In this document: positions 18,171-27,607 of the stretch, piece after piece | Numbering within the stretch: the stretch's first letter is position 1 | Layout: every line of letters starts with the position of its first letter | Assembly (NCBI GenBank): GCA_944323245.1 | Contig: CALURT010000017.1 | Span: 1 to 56,188, forward strand | DNA: 56,188 nt | DNA from: an uncultured Bacteroidales bacterium | GTDB lineage: Bacteria; Bacteroidota; Bacteroidia; Bacteroidales; UBA932 | Reading direction: 5' to 3' | Position numbers and translations under genes: made by a program | The notes under the pieces: model-generated | Told to the model about the DNA's origin: nothing | What the model saw: the letters and a program-made list of their open reading frames with translations, nothing else | Databases searched by the model: none

Positions 18171-18644
18171 ATGAAAAGGACCGCACTTTTCCCCGGGTCT
18201 TTCGACCCGTTTACCGCAGGGCACCTGAATATTCTCAAACGTGCTCTGACCATGTTCGACGAAGTCGTCGTGGCAATTGGAATCAACATAGACAAAAGAG
18301 GGTATTTCCCTACCGAAAAGAGGATGGAAATCATCCGTCAGGCCACGAAGGACCTCAAGGGAGTGAGTATCGTCAAGTATGACAATCTGACAGTGGACGT
18401 ATGCAAGGAATTGGACATACATCATATCGTCAGAGGCGTCAGGAACATGATAGATTTCGAGACGGAGCGCTCCATAGCCGATGCCAACAGAAGACTTGCC
18501 CCGGACATAGATACGGTTATCATTCCTACGTCGCAGGAATACGCTCATATCTCATCTACGGCGGTCAGGGATATTCTCAGGCATGAAGGCGATACGTCGA
18601 TGTTCATTCCGGAAGGCGTTGATCTCGCTCTCTACAGGATATGA
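18171..18644 (+). CDS. coaD: pantetheine-phosphate adenylyltransferase
   Basis: Fourth step of coenzyme A synthesis: transfers AMP from ATP to 4'-phosphopantetheine, giving dephospho-CoA. The 157-residue protein has the nucleotidyltransferase signature GSFDPFTAGHLNI (His18 in TxGH) and the second signature ISSTAVRDI. Other family hallmarks are RGVRNMIDFETE and the LAPDIDTVIIPTSQEY strand. Length is normal. Its TGA overlaps the next ATG (ATGA), so translation of the two is probably coupled. Confidence 0.95.
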   Translation: MKRTALFPGSFDPFTAGHLNILKRALTMFDEVVVAIGINIDKRGYFPTEKRMEIIRQATKDLKGVSIVKYDNLTVDVCKELDIHHIVRGVRNMIDFETERSIADANRRLAPDIDTVIIPTSQEYAHISSTAVRDILRHEGDTSMFIPEGVDLALYRI

Positions 18645-20191
18645 GACAGCGTCACATCGTTCTTCTCTGCATGACTGTTTTTTCCGTCATTCTGTCGGGA
18701 ACGGCCGTCCGTGCGCAGTCTGAAAGCGGTGCGGATCTTGACGCCCTCGGAGTGAAGCTGTCGGAGTATCTTTCCGCCATCGAAAGGGAAAGTGCAGGGA
18801 TGAAATGTGCGGAAGCCGATTTCCTTATCGGAAGCTGTGCGGATTCCGCCGTGCGCCGGTTTACAGCCAATGAAGTGTACGGTCATTATTTCCGATCCGG
18901 AATCATGGGTGATGATGCCGTTGCGATTCATGTCTTCGATGAATGGTTCCTTTCCGGCAAGGTGAAAATGAACTCCGATGCGGATTTTTTCGCCGCCAGG
19001 ATTTTCGCTGATTTCAACAGGCAGTCCCTGATAGGCTGCCGGGCTCCGACACTGACAATGCGTGACACAAGCGGGGTGTATGTCGAGGTTTTCGGAGAGA
19101 GCGGGACGGAGCATGGAAAGGACGGGACGAAGCCTGCAAAGACTTCCGTACTGTATTTCTATGATACCGGCTGCTCCACATGCAGGGCCGATGCTGCCGC
19201 CCTGAGAGGATTTTTACCGGAAAAGGATTATCCGATAGTCTTTTATGCAATCTATACCGGTTCGGACTACGGGAAATGGAAAGAATATGCGGCTGCTGAA
19301 TTGGACTTCGGGACAGAAAATACCGAAGTCGTGCATCTGTGGGATCCGGAAATATCGTCTGACTATCAGTTGAAATACGGAGTCCTTACCACGCCGCGTA
19401 TTTTCGTGACCGATCCGTCCGGTGTGATAGTCGGGAGGGGGCTCGACCCCGTTTCATTGGCGGAACTCCTGAACATTCTGCTCACACCGGAAACGGAGAA
19501 GGCATGCGTGTTCGGCAGTCCCGAATCCGAGGCCTTGTATGACGGAGTATTCGGGGTTTACGGAGAAGGTATTACATGTGAAGCCGTCGATTCTGTCAGA
19601 ATGCGGATTTCGAAGAGATGTCTTGAAAGCGGGGATACCCTGCTTTTCCGTCAGATGACTGGAGACCTGATGTATTACCTTGCCTCAAAGAGGGGAGCGG
19701 CGGCGAAATGCGCCTGTTATCATCTTATCGAAGATGAAATTTTCGGCAGGCGTGAAATATGGGAGCGCAGCGCAGACTCCCTTGCGGTCCTGCCGTATGC
19801 AGGAATACTCCATGATCTTATCGGACGTAGCCCGGCAGGTTCCTCACTGCCTGAAACGGATATTCCGGCAGTCATGAAAAAAGGGAAAAAGTCAAAAGAG
19901 GGTTCTTTCGATCTGAGCAGGCAGAAAAACACGGTCATTGTCTTCCATACTCCGGGATGCAATGTATGCAAGGCTGAATTGGAAGCCGTGGATTCGTTGT
20001 GCAGGGCGGACAGAAAGCTCAGGTTTCTGCTTGTGGACATGGATGAAGTGCTTGCATGGAAGCCGGACATGGCGAAAGTCCTTTTCGATACTTTCGACCT
20101 GACAGTCATGCCGTATATCATAAGCACGGACAGAAAGGCGCGCGTGAAAGAAAGGTATATCAGTTACGAGCCTATGATTTTTTACCTTTGA
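18641..20191 (+). CDS. exported protein with two thioredoxin-like CxxC domains
   Basis: 516-residue predicted periplasmic protein with signal peptide at about 1-25 (MRQRHIVLLCMTVFSVILSGTAVRA). The N-terminal 130 residues are helical and resemble DUF5106-like regions of Bacteroidota thioredoxin-fold proteins. Two separate thioredoxin-like cores follow: VLYFYDTGCSTCRADAAAL (CxxC near 178-181) with TTPRIFV supplying the cis-Pro-like loop, and VIVFHTPGCNVCKAELEAV (CxxC near 440-443) with VMPYII. Both pairs of cysteines are intact, so it could act in thiol-disulfide exchange. It overlaps coaD by 4 bp and its 3' end overlaps the convergent lnt by 20 bp. The function of the double arrangement is unknown to me. 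Confidence 0.72.
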   Translation: MRQRHIVLLCMTVFSVILSGTAVRAQSESGADLDALGVKLSEYLSAIERESAGMKCAEADFLIGSCADSAVRRFTANEVYGHYFRSGIMGDDAVAIHVFDEWFLSGKVKMNSDADFFAARIFADFNRQSLIGCRAPTLTMRDTSGVYVEVFGESGTEHGKDGTKPAKTSVLYFYDTGCSTCRADAAALRGFLPEKDYPIVFYAIYTGSDYGKWKEYAAAELDFGTENTEVVHLWDPEISSDYQLKYGVLTTPRIFVTDPSGVIVGRGLDPVSLAELLNILLTPETEKACVFGSPESEALYDGVFGVYGEGITCEAVDSVRMRISKRCLESGDTLLFRQMTGDLMYYLASKRGAAAKCACYHLIEDEIFGRREIWERSADSLAVLPYAGILHDLIGRSPAGSSLPETDIPAVMKKGKKSKEGSFDLSRQKNTVIVFHTPGCNVCKAELEAVDSLCRADRKLRFLLVDMDEVLAWKPDMAKVLFDTFDLTVMPYIISTDRKARVKERYISYEPMIFYL

Positions 20192-21818
20192 GGCAGATAC
20201 GGACAATCAGGGCGAGGGCGAGCAATGAGAAAACGGCGGTACACAGCCTTCCGGGCACGTCTCCTGTCTTTACGAAATACGTGATTTCATCGTTCATGTT
20301 GACGTTTCCGCGGATTGCCGCCTTTTCCCACCATGGCGTCCGCTCAATGATGTTGCCTCTCTGGTCTATTATGGCGGAAATGCCTGTGTTGGCGCATCTT
20401 GCGATGCTGCGTCTCGTTTCTATCGCTCTAAGGGAAGCGTATCTGAGATGCTGCCTGTAGCCCGGAGTGTCTCCCCACCATGCATCATTCGTGATGATTG
20501 TCATGGCTTTGGCTCCTTTTCTCACGTATCCGGTGTAATATTCCCCGTACACGGATTCATAGCATATCGCACATCCGACAGGGACGGTTTCCCCGTTCCT
20601 TATATCCCTGCAATGCAGTACGGATATGCTGTCCTGACCGATGCAGCGTCCCATCACTCCTCCGAGCATGTCGTCTATCCTGCAGAACAGGGCCGGGTAA
20701 GGGGTCTTTTCGACAGCTACGACAAGCTTGTTCTTATGGAATATTTCATGCCTTCCGCTGCCGTCCGTCATGATGGCGGAATTGTGTGATTCGACCCATC
20801 TCCCGTCACGGACCTTCCTTGCAGTATGCGACGGCTTTCCTGCACTGTCAATGTACTCGTATGACGAGGCTCCGAATATCATGTTGACACCGGGGTAATC
20901 CTTCAGGAAAGTGACGAATCGCCTGAATGTGCTGCTATATGTTATATCGTTGGTTATGACATCATTGGTAAATGTTTCCGGGGCAAGGACCACGAGAGGT
21001 GCGGCTGCTGCCGTGTCGATGTCTTTCCTGTCGGCAAGGGCTTTTTCCGCCATATCCTCGAGTATGGCGTTCTGCTGGGACTGCGACAGTGCCTGGAATT
21101 TATTGTAAGGATCTATGTTCGGCTGGAGGATAAGGAATTCCATCGGATCCTGCTTTTCTTCATAAGTCATGTATATGGCCATTGATGCGGCAGGTGGTAG
21201 GATGAACAGGATGGCAAGCCATACGATGGCGGAGGTTTTTGCCTTCATGTTCCATTTTTCCTGCCAGCTCCCGTCGGAAAGGGCAGTCAAGAGTCCGAAA
21301 ACGGACAGATTGCACAGCCATATCCAGAGAGAACCGCCCAAGGTGCCTGTAAATTCATACCATTGAATTGTCTTTATGCTTCCGGCGAAAGCGTTGCCGA
21401 GCACGAGCCATGGCCATGAAATCTCCGCCTCGAAATAAAACCGTTCCCACGCAATCCATGCTGCCGCAAGGAAAATATAGGGCAATATACCCGAAAAATA
21501 TCTTTTCGAAAGACGGAACAACGCGAAAATGACCGACATCTGGAAAGCGTTCGCCAGCACTGCGAAAATGCCTCCGCCTACGGTGGCGTTGCACACCCAG
21601 AAAGTGGTGAATGCGTTCCAGAGGACGAACGCGGAATAATGGTAAATCCATATCCGTCTTACTCCCGACATGCTTGCGACTCTGTCCATCATCAGCAGCG
21701 GAACGATACCGAAGAGGGCCATGAAGCCTGTATGCGGAACGATGTAAGGTATTGACATCAGGACTGCGAAAAGTATGCAGAGTCCCCACAGAAGCAGTTG
21801 CAGACGGGAATTTCTCAT
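20172..21818 (-). CDS. lnt: apolipoprotein N-acyltransferase
   Basis: Inner-membrane enzyme that adds the third acyl chain to lipoproteins, allowing sorting to the outer membrane. The 548-residue protein has about six N-terminal membrane segments and a nitrilase-like domain with the Glu-Lys-Cys triad in VVLAPETF, FHKNKLVV and CAICYESVYGEY. A final membrane helix (LCTAVFSLLALALIVRI) ends with KGKKS. The 3' end overlaps the convergent thioredoxin-like gene. Upstream, the minus-strand -7 box TATATTTG (complement of 21851-21858) faces the LysE promoter. Consistent with several lipoproteins in the window. Confidence 0.93.
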   Translation of the reverse strand: MRNSRLQLLLWGLCILFAVLMSIPYIVPHTGFMALFGIVPLLMMDRVASMSGVRRIWIYHYSAFVLWNAFTTFWVCNATVGGGIFAVLANAFQMSVIFALFRLSKRYFSGILPYIFLAAAWIAWERFYFEAEISWPWLVLGNAFAGSIKTIQWYEFTGTLGGSLWIWLCNLSVFGLLTALSDGSWQEKWNMKAKTSAIVWLAILFILPPAASMAIYMTYEEKQDPMEFLILQPNIDPYNKFQALSQSQQNAILEDMAEKALADRKDIDTAAAAPLVVLAPETFTNDVITNDITYSSTFRRFVTFLKDYPGVNMIFGASSYEYIDSAGKPSHTARKVRDGRWVESHNSAIMTDGSGRHEIFHKNKLVVAVEKTPYPALFCRIDDMLGGVMGRCIGQDSISVLHCRDIRNGETVPVGCAICYESVYGEYYTGYVRKGAKAMTIITNDAWWGDTPGYRQHLRYASLRAIETRRSIARCANTGISAIIDQRGNIIERTPWWEKAAIRGNVNMNDEITYFVKTGDVPGRLCTAVFSLLALALIVRICLKGKKS

Positions 21819-21850
21819 ATTCGGGTTTATTCGTGTTCGGATAACAGGTG

Positions 21851-21876
21851 CAAATATAAATTATTTTCTATCTTTG
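21851..21876. promoter_or_regulatory. divergent -7 boxes between lnt and the LysE gene
   Basis: Minus-strand TATATTTG (complement of 21851-21858) points to lnt and plus-strand TATCTTTG (21869-21876) points to the LysE gene. Both match TAnnTTTG; I find no good TTTG -33 element for either. The two start regions overlap face to face, so the genes may compete for polymerase. Confidence 0.55.
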
Positions 21877-21899
21877 TCAGCTAAATTGACGGTGGAAAA

Positions 21900-22550
21900 A
21901 TGTTTCTGAACATCCTCAAAGGGTTCATAATCGGTATCTGCGCTTCGGCTCCTATAGGGCCGATAGCGATACTTGTCATACAGACAACCCTGAACAAGGG
22001 ACACAGGGCAGGATTCGTCACCGGAATGGGGGCCTGTCTTGTGGACACGCTTTTCGCTGTGATAGCTATTTTTGCCCTGGCTGTCGCACAAAGGCTGATG
22101 GACGAGCACAGAGAACTCATTCTGGTCATCGGCGGCCTTATTGTAGCTGTTCTCGGTTGGAGGATGTGCGCTGCCGACCCGTTGAGGAGGCTCAAGGCCG
22201 GCAAGACGGCGACCGGAATTTCCATCAAGGACTTTATCCAGTCGGTGCTGATGGGGCTTTCCAATCCCGGAGCGATTTTCGTCATTTTCGCCCTTTTCGC
22301 ATTTTTCGGCATAGGTCCGGCAGAGAACAACGACTGGCGTGTGGCCCCGATAATCGTGTCGGTAAGCGTCGGCTCGGCGGTGTATTGGTTTTTGGTGACG
22401 GCCCTGCTGGCACATTTCAGGAAAAAGTTCAAATTGCGTACGATAATATGGATCAACAGGATAGCCGGAGCTGCCATAGTCGTGTTGGGCCTCGCCCTGC
22501 TCGGAGAAGGCCTTTTCAGGGTGCTGTTTCAGGGTTATCCTCTTATATGA
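21900..22550 (+). CDS. LysE/RhtB family exporter
   Basis: Inner-membrane protein of 216 residues with six hydrophobic segments. The N-terminal signature FIIGICASAPIGPIAILVIQ matches the LysE family, which exports amino acids or related small molecules by proton antiport. A second conserved region MGLSNPGAIFVIFALFAFF lies after the cytoplasmic loop. Substrate cannot be assigned. The PASTA-domain gene begins 9 bp downstream and the RluA gene follows with overlap, so the three are likely one operon from the promoter at 21869. Confidence 0.85.
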   Translation: MFLNILKGFIIGICASAPIGPIAILVIQTTLNKGHRAGFVTGMGACLVDTLFAVIAIFALAVAQRLMDEHRELILVIGGLIVAVLGWRMCAADPLRRLKAGKTATGISIKDFIQSVLMGLSNPGAIFVIFALFAFFGIGPAENNDWRVAPIIVSVSVGSAVYWFLVTALLAHFRKKFKLRTIIWINRIAGAAIVVLGLALLGEGLFRVLFQGYPLI

Positions 22551-22559
22551 TAGCAGAAT

Positions 22560-23390
22560 ATGAGTTTCAAGAGTTTTCTGAAGAATCGTATCACATTGAG
22601 TGTCATGGGCGGCATCGTGCTCATGGCCGTGCTTGTTTCAGCTGCATATCTGCTGCTCGGTGCCATTACCAAGCACAATCAGGAAATAACCGTGCCGGAT
22701 CTTACGGGAATGAGCGTGGAGGAGGCAGGCAGACTGCTGGCTTCCGAAAAGATGAGATTGAACATAGTGGATTCCGTTTACGTAAAGAGGATGGGCCGCG
22801 GTTTGGTCTACAGGCAGAATCCCAAAGCTGGGAGCAAGGTCAAGGAAGGGCGCTGCATTCATTTGACTATAAACGCAAAAAACTCCAAGAAGGTAAGGAT
22901 GCCCAATCTTGTCGGATATTCCCTGAGACAGGCTAAGGCGGAACTCCTGTCGAAGGGTCTTGTGCTCGGCAGGCTTGTCTACAGGCCGGACCTTGCCACG
23001 GACAATGTCCTGAAGCAGATGCTTGGAGGAACGGAAGTGCTGCCCGGTACTGAAGTCGAGAGCGAATCGGCCGTGGATCTCATTCTCGGCCTCAATCCGT
23101 CCGACAACACCACTTATATCCCTTATCTTCTCGGCATGAAGTATCTCAATGCGGTCGATGCCGTCCATGACAATTCGCTGAACGTGGACGAAGTGCTTTT
23201 CGACAATACGGTAAAGGATTATACCGATTCCCTTAATGCCGTGGTCTATCTTCAGGAGCCGGAGTCGGTGGAAGATTCTGCGTTCGTAAAGGGAACGGGT
23301 CTGTCGCTGTATCTGACGACTGATGTGACCAAGGTGCCTGAAAGGGTAGAGGAGACCGACAGTACGTTTACGGAATTGACAGTGAGATGA
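22560..23390 (+). CDS. PASTA-domain membrane-anchored protein
   Basis: 276-residue protein with a short cytoplasmic N-terminus, one membrane helix at about 13-37 (MGGIVLMAVLVSAAYLLLGA), and an extracytoplasmic part made of PASTA-like repeats. The clearest are ITVPDLTGMSVEEAGRLLA, VRMPNLVGYSLRQAKAELL and YIPYLLGMKYLNAVDAV. PASTA modules bind muropeptides or beta-lactams in Gram-positive kinases and PBPs; here no kinase or transpeptidase domain is attached. It is regularly found next to an RluA gene in Bacteroidota and probably has an envelope role. Its TGA overlaps the next ATG by 4 bp. Confidence 0.83.
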   Translation: MSFKSFLKNRITLSVMGGIVLMAVLVSAAYLLLGAITKHNQEITVPDLTGMSVEEAGRLLASEKMRLNIVDSVYVKRMGRGLVYRQNPKAGSKVKEGRCIHLTINAKNSKKVRMPNLVGYSLRQAKAELLSKGLVLGRLVYRPDLATDNVLKQMLGGTEVLPGTEVESESAVDLILGLNPSDNTTYIPYLLGMKYLNAVDAVHDNSLNVDEVLFDNTVKDYTDSLNAVVYLQEPESVEDSAFVKGTGLSLYLTTDVTKVPERVEETDSTFTELTVR

Positions 23391-24484
23391 GACTCGAAGA
23401 TACGGACTTCATGGATACGGACCTGCCTGCGGACGGGGATATCGACGGATTTCCAGTAGATGAGGAACAGCAGGAGATGTTCGAACATTTCAGGTTCGAA
23501 CTCGACAAGGGACAGACGCCCATGCGTGTGGACAAATATCTCAGCACGCACATGGAGAACACCTCCCGTCACAGGGTACAGTTGGCCATAAAGAACGACT
23601 ATGTCCGTGTAAACGGGAAGACTGCCAAGGCGAACTGCACTGTCAGGCCCGGGGACGTGATTACTTTCGTAATGCCGTACCAGCGGCGCGGTCTGGAAAT
23701 CCTCCCGGAGGACATCCCTTTGGACATAGTCTACGAGGACGATGACCTGCTCGTGGTGGACAAGCCGGCAGGAATGGTCGTGCATCCGGGCCACGGCCAC
23801 TTCAGTGGCACGTTGGTGAATGCGCTTGCGCATCACCTTGGCATTAGCCAGGGCCCGGATGCCGAGGACGAACGTATGGGAGTCCTCGTCCACAGGATCG
23901 ACAAGGATACGTCCGGACTGCTTGTCGTGGCCAAGAACGACGAGAGCCAGCTCGACCTCGCAAGGCAGTTTTTCATACACTCCATAGACAGGAGATACAT
24001 CGCCATCGTATGGGGCAATCTGAGTGAGGACGAGGGCACGATAACCGGCAATATCGGCCGTGACCCCAATGACAGGATGCGCTTCAAGGTCTTTCCCGAC
24101 GGGGAAAACGGCAAACATGCCGTCACTCACTACAAGGTACTCGAACGGTTCGGATACGTGACCGTGGTGGAATGCCGGTTGGAAACGGGCCGGACCCATC
24201 AGATCAGGGTGCATTTCAATTACATAGGCCATCCTCTGTTCAATGACGAAAGGTATGACGGGGCGGAAATCCGCAAGGGGACGGTTTACGCCAAATACAG
24301 GCAGTTCATAGAAAACTGTTTCAGGATACTTCCGAGGCAGGCCCTTCATGCAAAAGTCCTCGGATTCATCCATCCGAGGACCAAGGAACATCTTGTATTC
24401 GAATCGCCGCTCCCTCAGGACATGAAGGCCCTGATAGAGAAATGGCGCAGTTATACTGCTGTCCTCAGGGGAGAGGATAAATAA
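23387..24484 (+). CDS. rluD: RluA family 23S rRNA pseudouridine synthase (RluD-like)
   Basis: Converts uridines to pseudouridine, probably in helix 69 of 23S rRNA if RluD-like. The 365 residues comprise a 30-35-residue acidic N-terminal extension, an S4 RNA-binding domain (MRVDKYLSTHM to about residue 105) and the catalytic domain with HRIDKDTSGLLV, where Asp172 is the nucleophile. LETGRTHQIRVH is the other family hallmark. The acidic leader (MRLEDTDFMDTDLPADGD) is longer than in Proteobacteria. Start codon overlaps the PASTA stop as ATGA. Confidence 0.9.
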   Translation: MRLEDTDFMDTDLPADGDIDGFPVDEEQQEMFEHFRFELDKGQTPMRVDKYLSTHMENTSRHRVQLAIKNDYVRVNGKTAKANCTVRPGDVITFVMPYQRRGLEILPEDIPLDIVYEDDDLLVVDKPAGMVVHPGHGHFSGTLVNALAHHLGISQGPDAEDERMGVLVHRIDKDTSGLLVVAKNDESQLDLARQFFIHSIDRRYIAIVWGNLSEDEGTITGNIGRDPNDRMRFKVFPDGENGKHAVTHYKVLERFGYVTVVECRLETGRTHQIRVHFNYIGHPLFNDERYDGAEIRKGTVYAKYRQFIENCFRILPRQALHAKVLGFIHPRTKEHLVFESPLPQDMKALIEKWRSYTAVLRGEDK

Positions 24485-24511
24485 CGACAGTTCGACGAAG
24501 GAATCAATTGT

Positions 24512-27463
24512 TTATCTTCGCGGTGGTGGCGGGCCGCCAGGACCACCAGGGCCCGGACCGCGTCTTCCTCCGGCATTCCCGAAATCTCCGAAACGGTATG
24601 TAAGAGATACCATTATGTACCGGCCCAATGTATTGTTTCTCGTTTCCAAGTGATAGTTGGACTCGTCCGTAACCGAAAGGTTCTTGGACTGGTTGAATAT
24701 GTCGTATGCCTTTACGGCAAGGGTGAACTTGTTCTTGAACAGCAGTTTGGTGATTTCCGCATTGAATATGAATTCATCGTCCTGCGGGGTGGTGTAGCCG
24801 CGATACCAGTTGTAGTCGAGGTCGGAAATCAGGTTGATGCCTCCCGGAATGGTCCAGTTGACAGAAGCGTCTATCTGATTGTTCCATGTGGCGGTATTGT
24901 TCGCATTCGCTACGGTGTACCATGATTGCGAATATCTTGTCCTTCCGCCCAGATTCATCTCTATGAACTCGTTGCGGTATGTAAGTCTCAGTCTTTGGGT
25001 GAAATTCACGGTACGGGTGTCATTCCTGCTGAAAAGCCCGAGTTCATCGTTCCTCATGAAGTCATCGTTGAACTTGTCGTAGTCGAACTCGGCCGTTTCC
25101 GCATTGTAGTAGTCTTCGGTTACGAGGTTGCCCGTTCCAATGTACGAGGACGATTCATTGTATCTTGCGAATGACATGGAGAAAAGATAGAAGTGCTTGT
25201 CCTTGTCAAGCGGGGAATTGATTATCACCCTTCCGTCCACGGAACCCGACATCGGCCCGTTTACCGGAATCGAATATTGCGCTCCCGATGCGTCGTACCA
25301 GATGGCGTTGACTATCGGATTCTGAACGAAGCCCCCGCCGAAACGCCCGTGTATCGTGAAGAAATTCTTTTTGTTGGTATATCCGAATCTCGACCTTATG
25401 TTGTGGTTGAAGTACGGAAGCAGGTGCGGATTTCCCAACGAGACGTTCAGAGGGTCGGAATTGTCCGGCACCGGCATGAGCTGCGATGTCGACGGCTGCG
25501 AAGAATATCCGAAATAGTCCATCCTCAACTGGGAATTGTCAGTGAAATCGTATCTGAACGAAGCCTGCGGTGCCCAGTTCACGACCTTGTTTTCATAGAC
25601 TTCACCGTTGGTGAGGTTGTAGGTATTGGTAGGATGTGCGGCAGCTCCGATCTGGGCACGTATCTTCGATTTCTGGTACATCAGGTTCAGTCCGCCGCGC
25701 TGGTTGGTGTATCTGTTGGTGATGTTGTTGGAATATATGTTGTCGAAAGTCTCGCCGTCAGGGTTGTACAGGAGGTGCGAATTGCCGTCGGTAAATTCGT
25801 TTGTGGCACTGTTGTAGCTGTTTTTCAGCGATTTGCTCAAGTTCCAGCTGTAGGAATAGTTCGCTTCCAAGAAGAGGTTGCGTCCGAGCGGTTCCGTATA
25901 GGTGATACGGCCGCTCAAAGCCGAATTGGTGGAACGCTGCTCATACCTCTGGTTGACGATTTCCATGGATTCGCCCGTAACGTCGGTAAGGGACTGGTTG
26001 AATCCGTCGAGCGTGTTGTTGCTGAATTCATATCTTACGAACAGGGACAATGTCCTTCCCGGTTTTCCGAGTTTCTGTCTCAGGAGCAGCCATCCGTTGG
26101 CCCTCCAGTTGCTGTTGACTCCGGTGTTTTCGTTGAAACCGGTGTTGACGGTATCCCTGAGTCCGTCCATCTCGTTCATCGTAAGGAAGTCGGAGTATTC
26201 CGTGAAATTTCCGCCTCCGATATTGAAACGAGGTTCGAAGATTATGGAAGTGTTTTCGCTGAAGGCATGTTCCAGACGTACTCCCAAGCGGTGTCCGTTG
26301 GAATTGGTGATGTTGTAGCCGTCGTTGTCGTATATCAGGGTGCTTCCGTCGTCCATGTACGTGTTGCGCAGACTCGACTCTTCGATGTATTTGTTGCTTC
26401 CGTTATAGAGGTAGTTCCCGTTAAGTTCCATCTTGTCGTCAAGGAGGTTGAAGTTGCCGTTCAGTCCTCCCATCCACGAGGTGGTGATTCCGTTGCCTGT
26501 CCAGCCTCCCATTCCGCGGCCCATGCCCCTGCCGGCTCCCCTCATCGTCTGCATCATGCTTCCTGCAAGGTCGTTGAATCCCCGGTTGTTCGTATTGTTT
26601 CCGTTAAGGATGATGCTCAGCTGGCTGTCTTCAGTCAGTCGTGCCGCCATTCCTGCCCCCTGGAATCTCCAGTCGCTTCCTGCGCCTTCGGCACCCCTTA
26701 CGTCGTGTCCGCCTCCGAGCATGGCGTTACCGAACCAGCCTCCGAACATTCCGGGCTTTATCGACAGATCTATGACGGTCTCCTCTTCGCCGTCGTCAAT
26801 CCCTGTAAATTCGGCCTGATCGGATTTTTTCTCCACTACCTTTACCTTCTCAATGATTTTGGCAGGAATGTTTTTGGTGGCGAGCTGCGGGTCGTCAAGG
26901 AAGAATTCCTTCCCGTCTATCATGATTTTGGAGATGGTCTCGCCGTTTGCCGTGATGGAGCCGTCAGTCCCTATTTCCACGCCGGGAAGTTTTTTCAGAA
27001 GCTCCTCAAGCATGTCGTTGTCGGATGTCTTGAATGATGCGGCATTGTATTCCATCGTGTCCTTTTTCACGATGATAGGGTTTCCTACGGCAGTAATCAC
27101 TGCGGCGTCAATGACTTCCGCATCCTGGACCATTTTCAATGTGCCGAGGTCGAGTGTTCTGGATACGTCTATTTCCTTTTCGAATGCCTTGTAGCCGATG
27201 AGTTCCGCCTTCAGTATATATACGCCTTTCTTTACTCCGGTCAGTTTTACCGCACCCTTTTCGTCGCTCAGGGCATATTTGGACGGGGATTTTTCACCTG
27301 TCAACGTGACATAAACCGTGGCGAAGGCTACCGGTTCTTCGGTTTTTCCGTCAGACAGGACAGCCTGTACGGTGTAAGTCTGTGCAAATGCCTTTCCTGT
27401 TACTGTCAGCATCATTAAAATTACGAGCAGGCATACTTTCGCCGGTCCGTTCAATCTCCTCAT
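24512..27463 (-). CDS. outer-membrane beta-barrel protein with CarboxypepD_reg domain (983 aa)
   Basis: TonB-receptor-related outer-membrane protein. Order: signal peptide (about 1-27, MLTVTGKAFA), carboxypeptidase-like regulatory beta-sandwich (about 30-115, VQAVLSDGKTEEPVAFATVYV), a plug-like region with LKKLPGVEIGTDGSITANG and IDGKEFFLDDP, and an outer-membrane barrel of the OMP_b-brl_3 kind. The run GGGHDVRGAEGAGSDW and a Gly/Met-rich patch near 300-320 are loop-like. Unusually, the C-terminus runs on past the barrel as a Gly/Pro/Arg tail (GPGPGGPGGPPPPRR), not an aromatic residue. It has no SusD or DUF4249 partner nearby; substrate unknown. Confidence 0.88.
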   Translation of the reverse strand: MRRLNGPAKVCLLVILMMLTVTGKAFAQTYTVQAVLSDGKTEEPVAFATVYVTLTGEKSPSKYALSDEKGAVKLTGVKKGVYILKAELIGYKAFEKEIDVSRTLDLGTLKMVQDAEVIDAAVITAVGNPIIVKKDTMEYNAASFKTSDNDMLEELLKKLPGVEIGTDGSITANGETISKIMIDGKEFFLDDPQLATKNIPAKIIEKVKVVEKKSDQAEFTGIDDGEEETVIDLSIKPGMFGGWFGNAMLGGGHDVRGAEGAGSDWRFQGAGMAARLTEDSQLSIILNGNNTNNRGFNDLAGSMMQTMRGAGRGMGRGMGGWTGNGITTSWMGGLNGNFNLLDDKMELNGNYLYNGSNKYIEESSLRNTYMDDGSTLIYDNDGYNITNSNGHRLGVRLEHAFSENTSIIFEPRFNIGGGNFTEYSDFLTMNEMDGLRDTVNTGFNENTGVNSNWRANGWLLLRQKLGKPGRTLSLFVRYEFSNNTLDGFNQSLTDVTGESMEIVNQRYEQRSTNSALSGRITYTEPLGRNLFLEANYSYSWNLSKSLKNSYNSATNEFTDGNSHLLYNPDGETFDNIYSNNITNRYTNQRGGLNLMYQKSKIRAQIGAAAHPTNTYNLTNGEVYENKVVNWAPQASFRYDFTDNSQLRMDYFGYSSQPSTSQLMPVPDNSDPLNVSLGNPHLLPYFNHNIRSRFGYTNKKNFFTIHGRFGGGFVQNPIVNAIWYDASGAQYSIPVNGPMSGSVDGRVIINSPLDKDKHFYLFSMSFARYNESSSYIGTGNLVTEDYYNAETAEFDYDKFNDDFMRNDELGLFSRNDTRTVNFTQRLRLTYRNEFIEMNLGGRTRYSQSWYTVANANNTATWNNQIDASVNWTIPGGINLISDLDYNWYRGYTTPQDDEFIFNAEITKLLFKNKFTLAVKAYDIFNQSKNLSVTDESNYHLETRNNTLGRYIMVSLTYRFGDFGNAGGRRGPGPGGPGGPPPPRR

Positions 27464-27503
27464 TTTCAGAAATTCATAAATTCAATTAACACATCAACAA
27501 TAT

Positions 27504-27524
27504 CAGGCTGCGACTTGCAGCCTG
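27504..27524. repeat. perfect 8-bp hairpin between ruvC and the outer-membrane protein gene
   Basis: caggctgc (27504-27511), loop gactt, gcagcctg (27517-27524). It follows ruvC on the minus strand but lacks a T-run on that strand, so it is a weak terminator candidate at best; it could also be a 5'-leader element of the outer-membrane protein gene, which starts at 27463. Confidence 0.5.
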
Positions 27525-27607
27525 AAAACAGAATAGGCGATGCATGCCATTACAAAAATCATGCCCTCCGACGCAATGCAAGCAGGAACGTGAACAGGAA
27601 CCGGTGT

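Noticed and set aside
23252..24391. 379-codon open frame on the minus strand
   Set aside because: Antisense to the RluA-family gene, which has all catalytic motifs.
25193..27037. 614-codon open frame on the plus strand
   Set aside because: Antisense shadow of the outer-membrane protein gene, Val/Arg-rich without domains.
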